From Alphaproteobacteria bacterium (GTDB taxonomy: Bacteria; Myxococcota_A; UBA796; GCA-2862545), in assembly GCA_020632915.1 (NCBI GenBank), contig JACKEP010000024.1, positions 1 through 64,000 on the forward strand: DNA of 64,000 nt, given 5' to 3'. How positions within the stretch are numbered: the stretch's first letter is position 1; every line of letters begins with the position of its first letter. The position numbers and the translations under genes were made by a program. The notes below the pieces were generated by a model that had not been told where the DNA came from, made no database searches, and saw only the letters and a program-made list of their open reading frames with translations. Below are positions 46,800 to 58,589 of this stretch, piece by piece.

Positions 46800-47781
46800 G
46801 TGTTCGACGGCTTCTCCCCAGCTTCTGGACGCCGCTGGCGTTCTCGCGCACCGTCAAGCGCAGTCCCAGTCGGACGCGGTGCTGGCCGGGCTGGCACGTC
46901 GTGCTGTGGCGCGACCGGGACGGCACGCCCCACGCGCGCGACCAGTGCCCCCACCGCGGCGACCGCCTGTCCCGCGGCACCGTGATGCCCGACGGCACGC
47001 TGCAGTGCCCGTTCCAGCGGCTGGCAGTACGGCGGGGACGGTGCCTGCACCCACGTGCCGTTCAACGACCGCCTGTCGAGCCAGACCAGCTCGAGTCGCA
47101 TCGCGCTGGGGCGCTGCCCTGCGCCGAGCGTGGCGGGATGGTGTGGGTGTTCACCGAGGTGGCGCCCGACGAGGTCCCGCCGCTGCCGGCCATCCCCGAC
47201 AGCCCTCACCGACCCCGGCTACGCGGGACGCAGTTCGAGCAGGTGTGGTCCACGCACTGGACCCGCGCGATGGAGAACATGCTCGACGCGCCCCACCTGC
47301 CGTACGTGCACCGGCGCACCATCGGCGCGTTCAGCCGCAGCGCGGCGCGTGGCTGGCGCCACGATGGACATCGAGGTGCAGGCCAACGACCACGGCTTCC
47401 GCACCTGGCAGCACATCGGCGGGCGATCGAGGGGTCGTGGCTGGACTGGTACCGACCCCACGGCATGGTGCTCAACATCCCCGTGCCCGGTCGCGTGATG
47501 CGCATGCACGTCTACTGCGTGCCCGAGGGCCCCGACCGGGTGCGGATGATGCTGACGTCGGCGCGGTCGTTCGGCCTGTACAACCCGCTGTTCAAGCTGA
47601 CCGACCTGGTCAACGCGCGGGTGCTGTCGGAGGACCGCCGCGTGCTCGAGGACTGCCAGCCCCCCGAGGTGCCGCGCCCGCGGAGGAGACGAGCGTAGCG
47701 CACCGACAAGGCCACGCTGCGCTTCCGCGCCTGGTACCGCGAGCACATCGCGAAGGACGCGGACAGCGCGCCGCCAGCTAG
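46800..47781 (+). pseudogene. Rieske 2Fe-2S ring-hydroxylating oxygenase, frameshifted
   Basis: The start is GTG 46800 after GAGGAGGA. Readable pieces are WHVVLWRDRDGTPHARDQ, CPHRGDRLSRGTVMPDG, GTLQCPF, FEQVWSTHWTRAMENMLD, APHLPYVHRRTIG, MVLNIPVPGRVMRMHVY and FRAWYREHIAKDADSAPP. The Rieske C-x-H...C-x-x-H site is nearly complete. The second His, in an expected CPFHGWQYGG, is broken by what looks like an extra G at 47017. Catalytic iron ligands (D-x2-H-x4-H) fit LDAPHLPYVH. Family members hydroxylate or demethylate sterols, chlorophylls and aromatics. Likely intact in the organism. Confidence 0.65.
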
Positions 47782-47813
47782 GTCGTACGCACAGGCGGAC
47801 CGGGAGGGCGGCC

Positions 47814-48833
47814 ATGGATGCGTGGGTGGTGGACGGCGGCTTCGGTCTCGACCGGCTGGTCCGGACGACGCGTCCCGAGCCGGCGCCCGGTCCGGGCCAG
47901 GTGCGGGTGCGGCTGACGGCCGTGTCGCTGAACTACCGCGACCTGCTGATGGTCACCGGGCAGTACAACCCGCGGCAGCGCCTGCCGCGGTCCGTGCAGC
48001 GACGCTACGTGGGCCGGCGTCGACGCCGTGGGTGACGGCGTGGACGGGGTGTGGCGTGGGGGATCGGGTCGAACCGATCTTCTGCCAGGGCTGGTGGGGC
48101 CGGGACGTGCCGCCCACGCTGAACGGGTCCACCCTGGCGCGGGCCGGAACGGTGGCATCGCCTGCAGCAGTCCGTGGTGCTCCCGGCCCACGGCGCGTGG
48201 TGCACGTGCCCGCCCACCTCACCGACGAGGAGGCCGCCACGCTGCCGTGCCGGGGTCACGCGTGGCGGGCGCTGGTCACCGAGGGCGGGGTGACCGCCGG
48301 GTCCACCGTGCTCACGCTGGGCACGGGCGGCGTGTCGACGGTGTCGCGATCCTGATCGCTCGGTGCGCTGGCGCGACCGTGCTGGTCACGTCGTCGTCGG
48401 CCGACCGGCTGGCGCGAGCCCGCGCGCCCGGTGCCGCGGTGGGCATCGACTACACGGTCGATCCGACGTGGGGACGCACGGTGGTCGGCGCCACCGGCGG
48501 GCGGGGGGTGGACCGTCGTCGAGCTGGGCGGCGCAGGCGCACCCTCGACCAGTCGCTGGCGGCGGTGCGCCCGGGCGGGCGGGTGGCCCTCATCGCAACC
48601 TCGCGGGTCTGGACGCCCAGCTGTCGCTGGCCAAGGCGCGGCCGCGGGGTGCGCCTGCAGGGCGTGCTCGTGGGCAGCCGGGACGACCACGTCGCGCTGA
48701 ACCGCGCGCGCCGTCGCCCATCCCGACGTCCGCCGCTCGTCGACCGGTGTTCGGCTGGGACGCGTCCCCGCGGCGTTCGACCAGCTCCCGCCGGGGCGGT
48801 CACATGGGCAAGCTCGTGGTGCGGGTCGACTGA
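47814..48833 (+). pseudogene. Zinc-type/quinone oxidoreductase-like alcohol dehydrogenase (MDR family), frameshifted
   Basis: The start is ATG 47814 with CGGGAGGGC upstream. The opening DAWVVDGGFGLDRLV and PGQVRVRLTAVSLNYRDLLM are typical of the GroES-like domain of medium-chain dehydrogenases. Further pieces in other frames are VGDRVEPIFCQGWWGRDVP, VVHVPAHLTDEEAATLPC, TVLTLGTGGVS (nucleotide-binding turn), RPGGRVALIA and GGHMGKLVVRVD at the end. No structural zinc cysteines are evident, so a zinc-independent NADP-dependent reductase is likely. About five single-base indels break the frame. It lies 32 bases behind the Rieske gene and may share its operon. Confidence 0.6.
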
Positions 48834-48864
48834 CGACGCGGCGCGACCGCACTCCGGAGTGGGA

Positions 48865-50186
48865 ATGGACCGGCAACGGCTGGGTCGGATCGTGCGCCTG
48901 CGGCCCCGATCGTCGGCGGGATGGTGAGCCAGAACGTGCTCAACTCGTGGACACCGCGATGGTGGGCTCGCTGGGCACCGACGCGCTGGCGGGCGTCGGC
49001 GTGGGCGGGTTCTCGTTCTTCATGTCGTTCGCCGCGATCACCGGCCTGTCGTCGGCGGTGCAGGCGATGAGCGCGCGACGGCTCACCGGAAGGCAACGTG
49101 GACCAGGCGGCCACGCCGCTGCACGCCGGCCTGACCATCGCGCTCGTGGTGGGCGTGCCGCTGGCGGCGAGCGCTGTACCGGCTCGCCCCGCACGTGATC
49201 GCGTCCACCGACCCCGCGGTGCTCGAGCACGCGGTGCCGTACTACCGCGCCCGGGTCGTGGCGCTGGCCGCGGTCGGCGCGAACTTCGCGTTCCGCGGGT
49301 TCTGGAACGGGGTGAACCGGCACGGGGCTGTACTTCCGCACCCTGATCCTGATGCACGTGAGCAACGTGGTGGTCTCAGTACGCGCTCATCTTCGGGGTG
49401 GCGGCGCCCGCGCCTCGGCTCGCTGGGGGCGGGGGTCGGCACGGCCGTGGCCACGTGGCTGGGCACGGTCGCCTACGTGGTGCTGGCGCGTCCCACGGCC
49501 GGCCGTTCGGGTTCGGCCTGGCCGCGTCACGGCCGTCGTGGACCTCGCTGGGCACGCTGCTGCGCCTGTCGGTGCCCAGCGCCATCCAGCAGCAGCTGTT
49601 CGCCACCGGGCTGGTCGTGCTGTTCTGGATCCTCGGCGGCATCGGCGCCGAGCAGGTGGCTGCCGCCAACGTGCTCATCAACGTCACGCTCGTGGCCATC
49701 CTGCCGGGCATCGGCCTGGGGCTGGCGGCCGCGTCGCTGGTCGGTCAGGCGCTGGGGCGCGGTGACGGGCCGACGCGAAGCGCTGGGGCTGGCAGGTGGT
49801 GGCGGTCGGCGCCGTGGCGATGATGGCGCTCGGCGTGCCGATGTGGCTCGTCCCCGACGCCATCCTCGCGGTGTTCCTGCCCAACGACCCTGCGACCGCG
49901 GCGCTCGCACGCCCGGCGCTCCGGCTCGTGGGCTCACCATCGGCTTCGACGCCGTCGGCCTCGTGCTGTCGAACGCGCTCGGAGCGCCGGGGCCGCCCCG
50001 CACGGTGATGGCCTGGTCGGTGAGCCTGCAGTGGGGCCTGTTCCTCGCCTGCGGCGTGGCTGGTGGGGCCGTGGTGGGGCGGTGGCCTGTTCGCGGTGTG
50101 GTGCGTGCAGGCCGTGCAGCGCGGCCTGCAGGCGCTCGTGTTCGCCTGGCAGTGGCAGCGGGCAGTGGGCGGACGTGCGGGTGTAG
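48865..50186 (+). pseudogene. MATE-family efflux transporter, frameshifted
   Basis: The start is ATG 48865 with CGGAG upstream. In shifting frames one reads MVSQNVLNSW, VDTAMVGSLGTDALAGVGVGG, FSFFMSFAAITGLSSAVQAM, YYRARVVALAAVGANFAFRG, LSVPSAIQQQLFATGLVVLF, GAEQVAAANVLINVTLVAIL and TIGFDAVGLVLSNALGA. These are the MATE/NorM pattern, including the D-x-x-M-V-G motif of the first helix. Such proteins export drugs or metabolites against sodium or protons. About six indels interrupt it. The final TAG at 50184 is the best guess for the stop. It follows the dehydrogenase by 31 bases. Confidence 0.65.
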
Positions 50187-50208
50187 CCCGCGGCCGAGGC
50201 CGACGCCG

Positions 50209-53200
50209 TCAGTGGACGTGGTGGCCCCAGCACTGGATGCGGCCGTCGCCTCGACCGCGTCGCGCACACGTGGTCGAAGCCACCGACGATCTCGTCGAAC
50301 ACGCCGGTGGGCGGGTTCGTGATGCCGTAGGCGCTGTTGCCCCAGCAGGAGATGGTGCCCGTCTGGCTCAGCGCGCAGCTGTACTGGTTGCCGGCGACCA
50401 CCTCGTCGTAGATCGACCCGGCCGGCGGCGTCGCCTGCAGCGAGCTGTTGACGCCCCAGCAGGCGAGGCTGTGGTTCGACAGCACGGCGCACGTGTGGTT
50501 CACGCCCGCGGCGACGTCGATGTAGCTGCCGGCCGGCGCCGAGGACTGCCCGTTGGACGTGGCGCCCCGTAGCAGGTCATCGAGCGGTCCCGACGCGATG
50601 GCGCAGGAGTGGTTGAAGCCTGCGCTGACCGCGGTCCACACGCCGCTGGTCGGGCGGTTGGAGACCTGATGGTCGGCGTCGCCGCCCCAGCACGCGATCG
50701 ACCCGGTGTTGTCGAGGGCGCAGGAGTGCTCACGGCCCGTGGACAGGGCGAGCCAGGTGCCGGTGGTGGGGGCGAACGTCTGGCCGGACTGGAAGCTGCC
50801 CCAGCAGCGCAGCGCGCCGGTGAGCGTGATCGCGCACGTGTGGTACTCGCCGCCGCGCACCAGCTGGGCCTGCAGGCCGAGCGGCAGGCTGGCCTGGCCC
50901 TCGTCGTCGTCGCCCCAGCACACCACGTCGTTGGTGTCGGTGATGCCGCAGGTGCTGTACCAGCCGGGCGAGGCGGTGATCAGCGGCACGGCGTGGGGGG
51001 CTGCGTGGCGCCGGTGCTGCGGTCGCCCCAGCAGACGGTGGTGCCGTCGGTGCGCGTGCCGCAGGCGTGGTAGGCGCCTGGCGACACCGACACGAACGTG
51101 CCGGTCGGGGGCGTGGTCTGCACCTGGGTGGTGTCGCCCCAGCAGCGCAGCTCGTCGTTGGTGGTGATGCCGCAGGCCTGGAGCGCGCCCGCGCGCGGTC
51201 GGCGACGTAGGAGCCGGGTGGGCACGTTCTGGGCGAAGCTGGCGCCCCAGCAGGTGATCGAGCCGTCGCCGCGCAGGCCGCAGCTGAACGAGCCGCCGGC
51301 GGCGATCTCGACGAACGGACCCGTCGGGGCGTCGAGCTGGTGGTTGCCGTTCTCGCCCCAGCAGAACGGGTTGCCGAGGGTGTCGAGGGCGCAGCTGTGC
51401 AGGGTGCCGACGCTCAGCGACGACCACGTGCCGTTCGGGGCGGTGGTCTGGCCCGAGATCGAGGTGCCCCAGCAGCGCAGCGTGCCCGACGGCGACAGGG
51501 CGCACGCGTGGACGGCGCCCACCTGGACGTCGGCCCACGCGCCGGTGGGAGGCGCCTCGGACATCGAGCCCCAGCACGTCACCGAGTTGGACGCGGAGAG
51601 GCCGCAGCCGGCGCGCCCCCCGACGTCGATGCGGTTCATCGGGATCTCGAGCGGCCGCCCCTCGCCGAGCTCGTTCTCGCCCCAGCAGCGCGGCGTGCGG
51701 TCGGGCGCGATGGCGCACGTGGTGCCTTCGCCCGCCGACACACTCGCGAGGTCGACCGTGATCGCGTGCGCGGTGGCCGTGGCGGTGCCCGAGTTGCGGT
51801 TGCCGTCGGTGGCGTAGGCCGTGCACACCCACGTCTCGCCGTCGGCGATGTCGGCGGCGGGGATCGTGTCGTCGGTCCACGTGGTGGTGGTGGGCCCGAC
51901 GTAGCCGCCGCCTGCGGTGTGGGCGACGCCGTCGCGCGTCCAGCTGAACCGGTAGGTGACAGGGTCGCTGTCGACGTCGGTGGACTGGGTGGTGATGCGG
52001 CAGCGCAGGCCGTCGCGGCCGGCCGCGGGCCACCGCGGGGAGACGGCGACGGTGGGCGTGGACGGCGCCGAGTTGCCGACGGTGAGGGTGTTGGACGGGA
52101 TCTGCGAGCTGTTGGCGGTGCCGTCGTTGGCGGTGACGAACACCTGCACGGCGGCGTTGCGGAACAGGTAGCTGGCCTCGAGGACGCCGTCGGTGCCGAG
52201 CTTGACGGTGGAGCCGTCCACCCGCCAGTTGTAGGTGTAGGTGAGCACGTCCTGCGGGTCGACGTCGTTGGCCGTGACCGTGGCGGTGATCGGCGTGGTC
52301 GCCGACGGCGGGTTCGGCCCGATGGTGACCGTGGAGATCACCGGCGCGGTGTTGACCACGTTGGCGATGGCGGTGGTGACGGGGAAGCCCTCGTCGTCGC
52401 CGTCGAACGGGTAGACCCGCGCATAGACCTGGTCGCCCTTGTCGAAGTGGGTGCTGTCGAGCGTGCTGCCGGTGACCGAGGTCACCCGGGTGTCGTTGAC
52501 CCACCACTGCACGTGGGCGGTGAGGTTGGGGACGTCGATGGCGTCGAGGTCGGCGAGGCCCCTGCACCGAGGCGGTGACGGTGTCGCCCTCGCGGAGCAG
52601 CACCCGGTTGAGCGTGGCCGTGCTCGCGGTGGGCAGCGAGTTGCCGATCGTGGTGATCGCGGACGTCACCGGCATGCCGACGTCGATGTTGTCGTCGGGG
52701 ATCAGCGTGCAGGTGACCTGGTCGTACTTGCCGAACCGGGTGTTGGTGAGCGTGGAGCCCACCACCGGCACCGTGAGCGTGTTGACGGCCCAGGCGTAGC
52801 TGTAGCGCTCGCTGTCGCCGTCGGCGTCGAACCACGTGCCCGGCTCGCACCGCAGCGTGCTGGCCTCGGTGGGCAGCGCCGGGGAGATGCGCGCGATGTC
52901 GAGGGACGGGGGCGCGTTCTGCACGGTGACCGCGTCGGACGTGATCGTGTCGCTGACGCCCACGCCGTCGCTGGCCACGGCGCTGACCTGCACGGTCTGG
53001 TCGCGCACGAAGCGGTTGGCCGCCAGGGTGGGGCCGGTGACGCCGGTGACGGTGGAGCCGTCGACCGTCCACGTGTAGGTCACGGTGATCGGATCGCCGT
53101 TGGTGTCGAAGGCGTCGGCCACGGCCACGGCGTCGAACGCAGCGGTGAGCGGCGTGGGCGTGATCGTCAGCGAGGCGATCTCGGGCGGGTTGTTGCCCAC

Positions 53201-54603
53201 GGTGACGAGGTCGGTGGCGAAGACCGGGCCGTCCTCGATGCCGTCGTTGGGCGTGATGAACACCTGCACCTGGTCCTCGCGGACGAAGGCGTTCCCGGGC
53301 AGCGTGTCGGTGGTGCTGCGCAGGAAGCCCTCGACGTACCAGGCGTAGGACAGGGTGACGGTGTCGCCGTCGTCGTCGACCACAGGGCCGATGTCGAGCG
53401 TGAGCGGGTCGCCGGGCGTGGGGGCCAGATCGGCGATCTCGGCGTCGGTGACCACCGGCGGGCTGTTGACCACGTGGACGGTGTTGGACGGCGTGCCGGT
53501 GCCGGGCGTGGTGCCGTCGGTGGGGTGACCGTGCAGGTGACGGTGTCGCCGCGGGTGAAGCTCGCACCGGTCAGCGTGGACGACGTGGCGGCGATCGTCT
53601 GGGTGCCCACCTGCCAGCTGTAGCGGAGCGTGACGGTGTCGCCGTCGACGTCGCGCGGGTTGGTGGCGGCGCACGTGAGCACGTCGGCCTTGCGGACGTC
53701 GCCTGCCGGGGACAGCGTGACGCCGCCGACGGTGGGGGCGGCGTTGCGGACGACGACCTCGTCGAGGACGTAGGGCTCGCCGTCAGCGCGGCCGTCGGAC
53801 GGCACGATGGTGAGCCCGATGCGGTCGTTGCGCTCAAAGCGGTCGGTGGTCAGGCGCCGGGTGGAGGAGGCCTCCTCGCCGTTGACCGTCCACGTGTAGG
53901 TGAACGTGATGTCGTCCCCGTCGGGATCGTTGGCGTCGATCTCGGGCGTGATCTCGCTGGCGGCGGTGACGGGCGACGGGGTGAGCGACACACCCAGGAT
54001 CTCCGGGCGGGCCGTTGGTGACGCGCACCTCGGCGGTGGCGGCTCGCCCTTGTCGGTGCCGTCGTCGGGGATGACCGTGACCGTCCACGTCTGGCCGCGC
54101 GCGGTGGCCGTGTAGGGGACGGTGTCGCCGGTGTAGGTGGTGGTGACGCCGTCCTTGGCCCACGCGAACGCGAACGAGACCGGGTCGTTGTCGGCGTCGG
54201 TGCCCACGGGCACGGCGCGCAGGTCGGCCAGGGAGTCCGGCGCGATGGGCTCGATGGTGACGGTGGCTGCGGGCGCGGCGTTGGCGATGGTGACCGAGGC
54301 CGAGCCCGGCAGGCCCTCGCCCTGGTCGCCGGTGGCGGTGACCTGCACCGACCACGTCTCGCCGCGGGCGGTGTCGGTGGCGGCCACGCTGGCGCCGGCG
54401 ATCGACGGCACCACCTTGCCGTTGCGCGACCACGTGTAGACCAGCGTGACCGGCGCGTCGCCCTCGGCGGCGGTGACCTCGGCGACGAGGTCGTCGAGCG
54501 TGGACGGCTGCTCGGGCGTGATCCGGACGTCGGGAGCGGGGAGCGTCGGCGAGCAGGCGGCGAGGACCAGGAGGGGGGCGGACAGGTGGAGCGGTCGCTT
54601 CAT
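50209..54603 (-). CDS. Giant lipoprotein with about ten Ig-like domains and fourteen RCC1 repeats, frameshifted
   Basis: The chain of about 1,460 residues starts at ATG 54603; the signal ends VLAACS (lipobox). About ten Ig/PKD-like domains of 85-95 residues follow, each with a DxDGDxVTYTYxW-like strand, a T-x-x-R-x-x-x-W/V turn and an N-x-P-P/A-P junction (for example VVRNAAP, VVNSPP, VGNNPP). From about 51740 down come fourteen RCC1-type repeats with the form H-x-C-A/G-L-x(5-8)-L-x-CWG, then spacing of about 35 residues. Each carries a Cys pair. Fourteen blades fit two seven-bladed propellers. Indels disturb it near 54017-54050, 53524, 52563, 51200, 51000, 50570 and 50265. An adhesin-like, surface-exposed role is inferred. 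Confidence 0.75.
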
Positions 54604-54709
54604 GGACAATCCGTGCGGGTGGTCGCGCAATCCTCGATGCGCAACCTACAACATGCTGGCGGCATCGGCAGGGTTCGTGGACACCGTGACCGGTGCTGAC
54701 GCCCGACCG

Positions 54710-55957
<1,248 letters not shown>

Positions 55958-56051
55958 GGCGGCGCCGCTATCGCGCGCCCGTCGGCGGAGCCACGGCCGG
56001 CGCACCGCGGCGTGGGATCGGCGCCGGAGCGGCCCATCCGGGGGACGGTCG

Positions 56052-56080
56052 TTGCGGGCGCCCGATGGTGCCTTTATGGT
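56052..56080 (+). promoter_or_regulatory. Candidate promoter of the TetR gene
   Basis: TTGCGG at 56052-56057 and TATGGT at 56075-56080 are separated by the ideal 17 bases. The pair ends 32 bases before the GTG start at 56113. Confidence 0.5.
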
Positions 56081-56112
56081 CGAGGTGTCGTTGGAACGCC
56101 AGGGAGGTCCAC

Positions 56113-56709
56113 GTGAACCTGCGGGAGCGCAAGAAGGCGCGCACGCGTCGCCTGCTCGCGGACGGCGCCATCCAGCTGTTCGTCACCCGGGGCTTCGAGG
56201 CCACCACCGTCGACGACATCGTCGACGCCGCCGGCGTGTCCCGACGCACGTTCTTCCGCTACTTCCCCAGCAAGGAGGCGGCGTTCTTCGCCCACCACGA
56301 CGATCGCTTCGACCGCTTCTGCGCGCTGATCGCCGAGCGGGTGCCCGCGCAGGGCGCGTGGAACGCGGTGTGTGGCGTCCTGCTCGAGCTCGGGCCGAAC
56401 TACGAGGCCGATCGGGAGGGCGCGCTCGCCTGGCGGGCCACGCTGCGCACCTGTGAGCCGCTGCTCGCCTACGATCTGCAGGCCGACGCCCGCTGGGAGG
56501 CCGCCGTGGCCAGCGCGTTCCGCCGCACGGGCGACTCCGCGCTCGACGCCGCCGTCCGCGCGGGGGCGCTGATGGGCGTCGTCCGCGCTGTGCTCGTGTC
56601 CTGGTACGAGGGCGAGGGCCGCGGCGACCTCGTGGCGATGGGCCGCGAGGCGCTGGACTGGTTGTCGACCGGCCTCGCCGAGCGCCGGCTGGTGCGCCGC
56701 CTGGCCTGA
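56113..56709 (+). CDS. TetR-family transcriptional regulator
   Basis: The 198-residue product starts at GTG 56113 behind AGGGAGGT. Residues 1-55 are a TetR helix-turn-helix: RERKKARTRRLLADGAIQLF, then GFEATTVDDIVDAAGVSRRT and FFRYFPSKEAAFFAH. The remaining helical domain is of the ligand-binding/dimerisation type and resembles the MftR/TetR_C group. Ligand unknown. It is divergent from the aminotransferase across 155 bases, so control of that gene and of itself is plausible. No clear palindrome was seen in the interval. Confidence 0.9.
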   Translation: MNLRERKKARTRRLLADGAIQLFVTRGFEATTVDDIVDAAGVSRRTFFRYFPSKEAAFFAHHDDRFDRFCALIAERVPAQGAWNAVCGVLLELGPNYEADREGALAWRATLRTCEPLLAYDLQADARWEAAVASAFRRTGDSALDAAVRAGALMGVVRAVLVSWYEGEGRGDLVAMGREALDWLSTGLAERRLVRRLA

Positions 56710-56739
56710 GCGTCGGGCGGCCGTGGGCGCCGACCGCGC

Positions 56740-57321
56740 CTACCGACCGAACAGCTTGCCGATGCGGCCGATGAGGCCCAGGCGCGGGATCTCCTCGGTG
56801 TCCTCGTCGCGGGCGTCGCCGAACGTGAAGTCGTACGGGCTGTCGTCGGGGTCGAGGTCGCCCAGCAGGGCGTAGGCGTCGGCGAAGCCGTCGGGGTCGC
56901 GGTGCTTGTGGGTGCGCGACCAGGCCACGGCGTCGTGGACGAGCCTGGCCACGGCGGCCGGCTCCACGGACACCATCGCCTCGTTCTCCGAGCGCTCGAC
57001 GAGCGCCTGCTGGACGTGGCCCTCCGACACGCCCACCTGGTGGGCGCAGGCGACGAGGCCGGCGTCGGCCGTATCGACCTCGAAGGCCGCCCACGCCCAG
57101 GTGCCGTCGGCGTGGCCGCGGGCGATGACGGCCTGGATGCGGGCCTCGGGCTCGTGCCAGCTGTCGGACAGCCAGGCGTCGCGGACGGGCCACGAGGCGG
57201 CCGTTCCGATGCCGGCGTGGGTGCGGCGGGTGCGCTCCTTGCGCGCCTGCTGGGCCACCGCCCGCTTCTTCTTGTGCTTGTCGGCCTTGGCCTGCGCACG
57301 GCGCTCGTGGCTCGACGCCAT
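56740..57321 (-). CDS. Hypothetical cytoplasmic protein with basic N-terminus
   Basis: The product has 193 residues; ATG 57321 follows GGAGGTGGTG. The first 30 residues are strongly basic (ASSHERRAQAKADKHKKKRA, then VAQQARKERTRR), which suggests nucleic-acid or ribosome contact. The middle, about 50-130, is mixed alpha/beta with WLSDSWHEPEARIQAVIARG and WAWAAFEVDTADAGLV, and the end is acidic before a LIGRIGKLFGR helix. No family recognised. It converges with the TetR gene. Confidence 0.6.
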   Translation of the reverse strand: MASSHERRAQAKADKHKKKRAVAQQARKERTRRTHAGIGTAASWPVRDAWLSDSWHEPEARIQAVIARGHADGTWAWAAFEVDTADAGLVACAHQVGVSEGHVQQALVERSENEAMVSVEPAAVARLVHDAVAWSRTHKHRDPDGFADAYALLGDLDPDDSPYDFTFGDARDEDTEEIPRLGLIGRIGKLFGR

Positions 57322-57501
57322 CACCACCTCCAGGGCCGTTGCGCGTAACACCGGGGGACGTCGCGGGGCGCCGCACGCAGGGCGGATCGTGCGGATGTCA
57401 GGAGCGTGTCGCGGTGTTCTCGCCGCCGAAGGGTGCGTGATACCGTCGCCCGGCTCCGAAGGCCCGGATCAGGGTCTTCGCAGGGTTCCGGGAGGCTGGG
57501 C

Positions 57502-58350
57502 ATGGCCCGACGCGACATCGGCATCCCCGTGGTGATCGTCTACCTGCTGGTCTGGTGGGGCGGCTTCACCGCGCTCATGCTGTGGGTGGTGAGCAACAGC
57601 GCGCCAGGCGTGCCCACGCTCGCCTGGAAGGACGAGGTGGCCACCACGTCCACCAAGCTCGCGGTCGACATCACGGCCGACGCGCCCGATGCCGACGGCG
57701 ACGCCCTCACCTACACCTACACCTGGAAGAAGGACGGTGAGGTGGTGATGACCGAGGACGGCTCGGCCACCTACAACGCCAAGACCGTCTCCACGAAGGA
57801 CACCCGCAAGGGCCAGGTGTGGGAGGTCACCGTGGTGGCCGACGACGGCACCATGAACGGCTCGGGCTGCTGGCTGCCGATGCGCGCCTGCGCCACCGGT
57901 GCCGGGGCCTCGATCTCCACCACGATCGTCAACACGCCGCCGCGTCCGCGCGTGCGCTTCGTCGACGCCGAGGGCACCGAGATCGAGGAGTACGACGGGA
58001 AGAAGGGCTCCGACATCACGCTGTCGCTGTCGTGCTTCGACCCCGACTTCATCGACAACGACCGCGACGAGGCCGCCGCGCGCGCCGCGTCCGGCGAGCC
58101 GCCGCCCGCGCCGCCGGCAGAGGGCGAGGCCGCTCCCGAGAAGCCCGACCCCTGCACCTACACGATCGCCTGGTACCCGGCCGACGTCGAGGTCGAGGAG
58201 GGCACCGAGCCCGAGCCCGCGTGGACGGAGCCGATGCTGCCCGCCGCCGAGGCGAAGAAGGCGGCCTCCTGGCGCGTCGTGGTCGTGGCCAACGACGGCG
58301 AGGAAGACGGCGAGCCCGACGAGGAGTCGATCGCGGCCGCCGTCGAGTAG
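57502..58350 (+). CDS. Inner-membrane-anchored protein with Ig-like domains
   Basis: The 282-residue product starts at ATG 57502 with GGGAGG upstream. One helix at about 9-31 (IPVVIVYLLVWWGGFTALM) anchors it. Residues about 50-135 are an Ig-like domain of the same type as in the giant lipoprotein: DADGDALTYTYTWKKDGE, WEVTVVADDGTMNGSG and ISTTIVNTPP. A second beta-rich part follows, interrupted by an acidic Pro/Ala/Glu linker near 195-215. Cysteines (SGCWLPMRAC, SLSCFDPD, DPCTY) suggest disulfides. TACCGT at 57441-57446 is a weak -10 candidate. Function unknown. Confidence 0.7.
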   Translation: MARRDIGIPVVIVYLLVWWGGFTALMLWVVSNSAPGVPTLAWKDEVATTSTKLAVDITADAPDADGDALTYTYTWKKDGEVVMTEDGSATYNAKTVSTKDTRKGQVWEVTVVADDGTMNGSGCWLPMRACATGAGASISTTIVNTPPRPRVRFVDAEGTEIEEYDGKKGSDITLSLSCFDPDFIDNDRDEAAARAASGEPPPAPPAEGEAAPEKPDPCTYTIAWYPADVEVEEGTEPEPAWTEPMLPAAEAKKAASWRVVVVANDGEEDGEPDEESIAAAVE

Positions 58351-58398
58351 AGCGTCGCCCCAGCGTGGCCGCGGCGCACCACGTGCCGACGGTCCTCC

Positions 58399-58424
58399 GA
58401 GCCCCCGCCTCCGTGCGGGGGCTC
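58399..58424. terminator. Perfect hairpin terminator after the Ig-like membrane protein gene
   Basis: GAGCCCCCGC at 58399-58408 pairs perfectly with GCGGGGGCTC at 58415-58424 over a CTCCGT loop, 49 bases past the stop. The tail GCGTGTCTGG has few Ts. The 239-base interval to the next gene holds nothing else clear. Confidence 0.7.
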
Positions 58425-58589
58425 GCGTGTCTGGGGCGGGGGTCCTGGGGCCGACGAACCTGTCGCAATCCTTGCTCCGGTGCCGCCGACGGTGGCGTCC
58501 GGGTCGCGGGCCCGCGGGCGATGGGGCATGATGGTCGCCGTTCGACCGCGGGTCCCCCTGCCAAGCCGCCCGCCGGTCCTGGAGTGCGC

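Noticed and set aside
39925..50270. A block of true pseudogenes or a decaying island
   Set aside because: Coding bias and motifs persist in alternate frames across unrelated genes on both strands, which fits sequencing error better.
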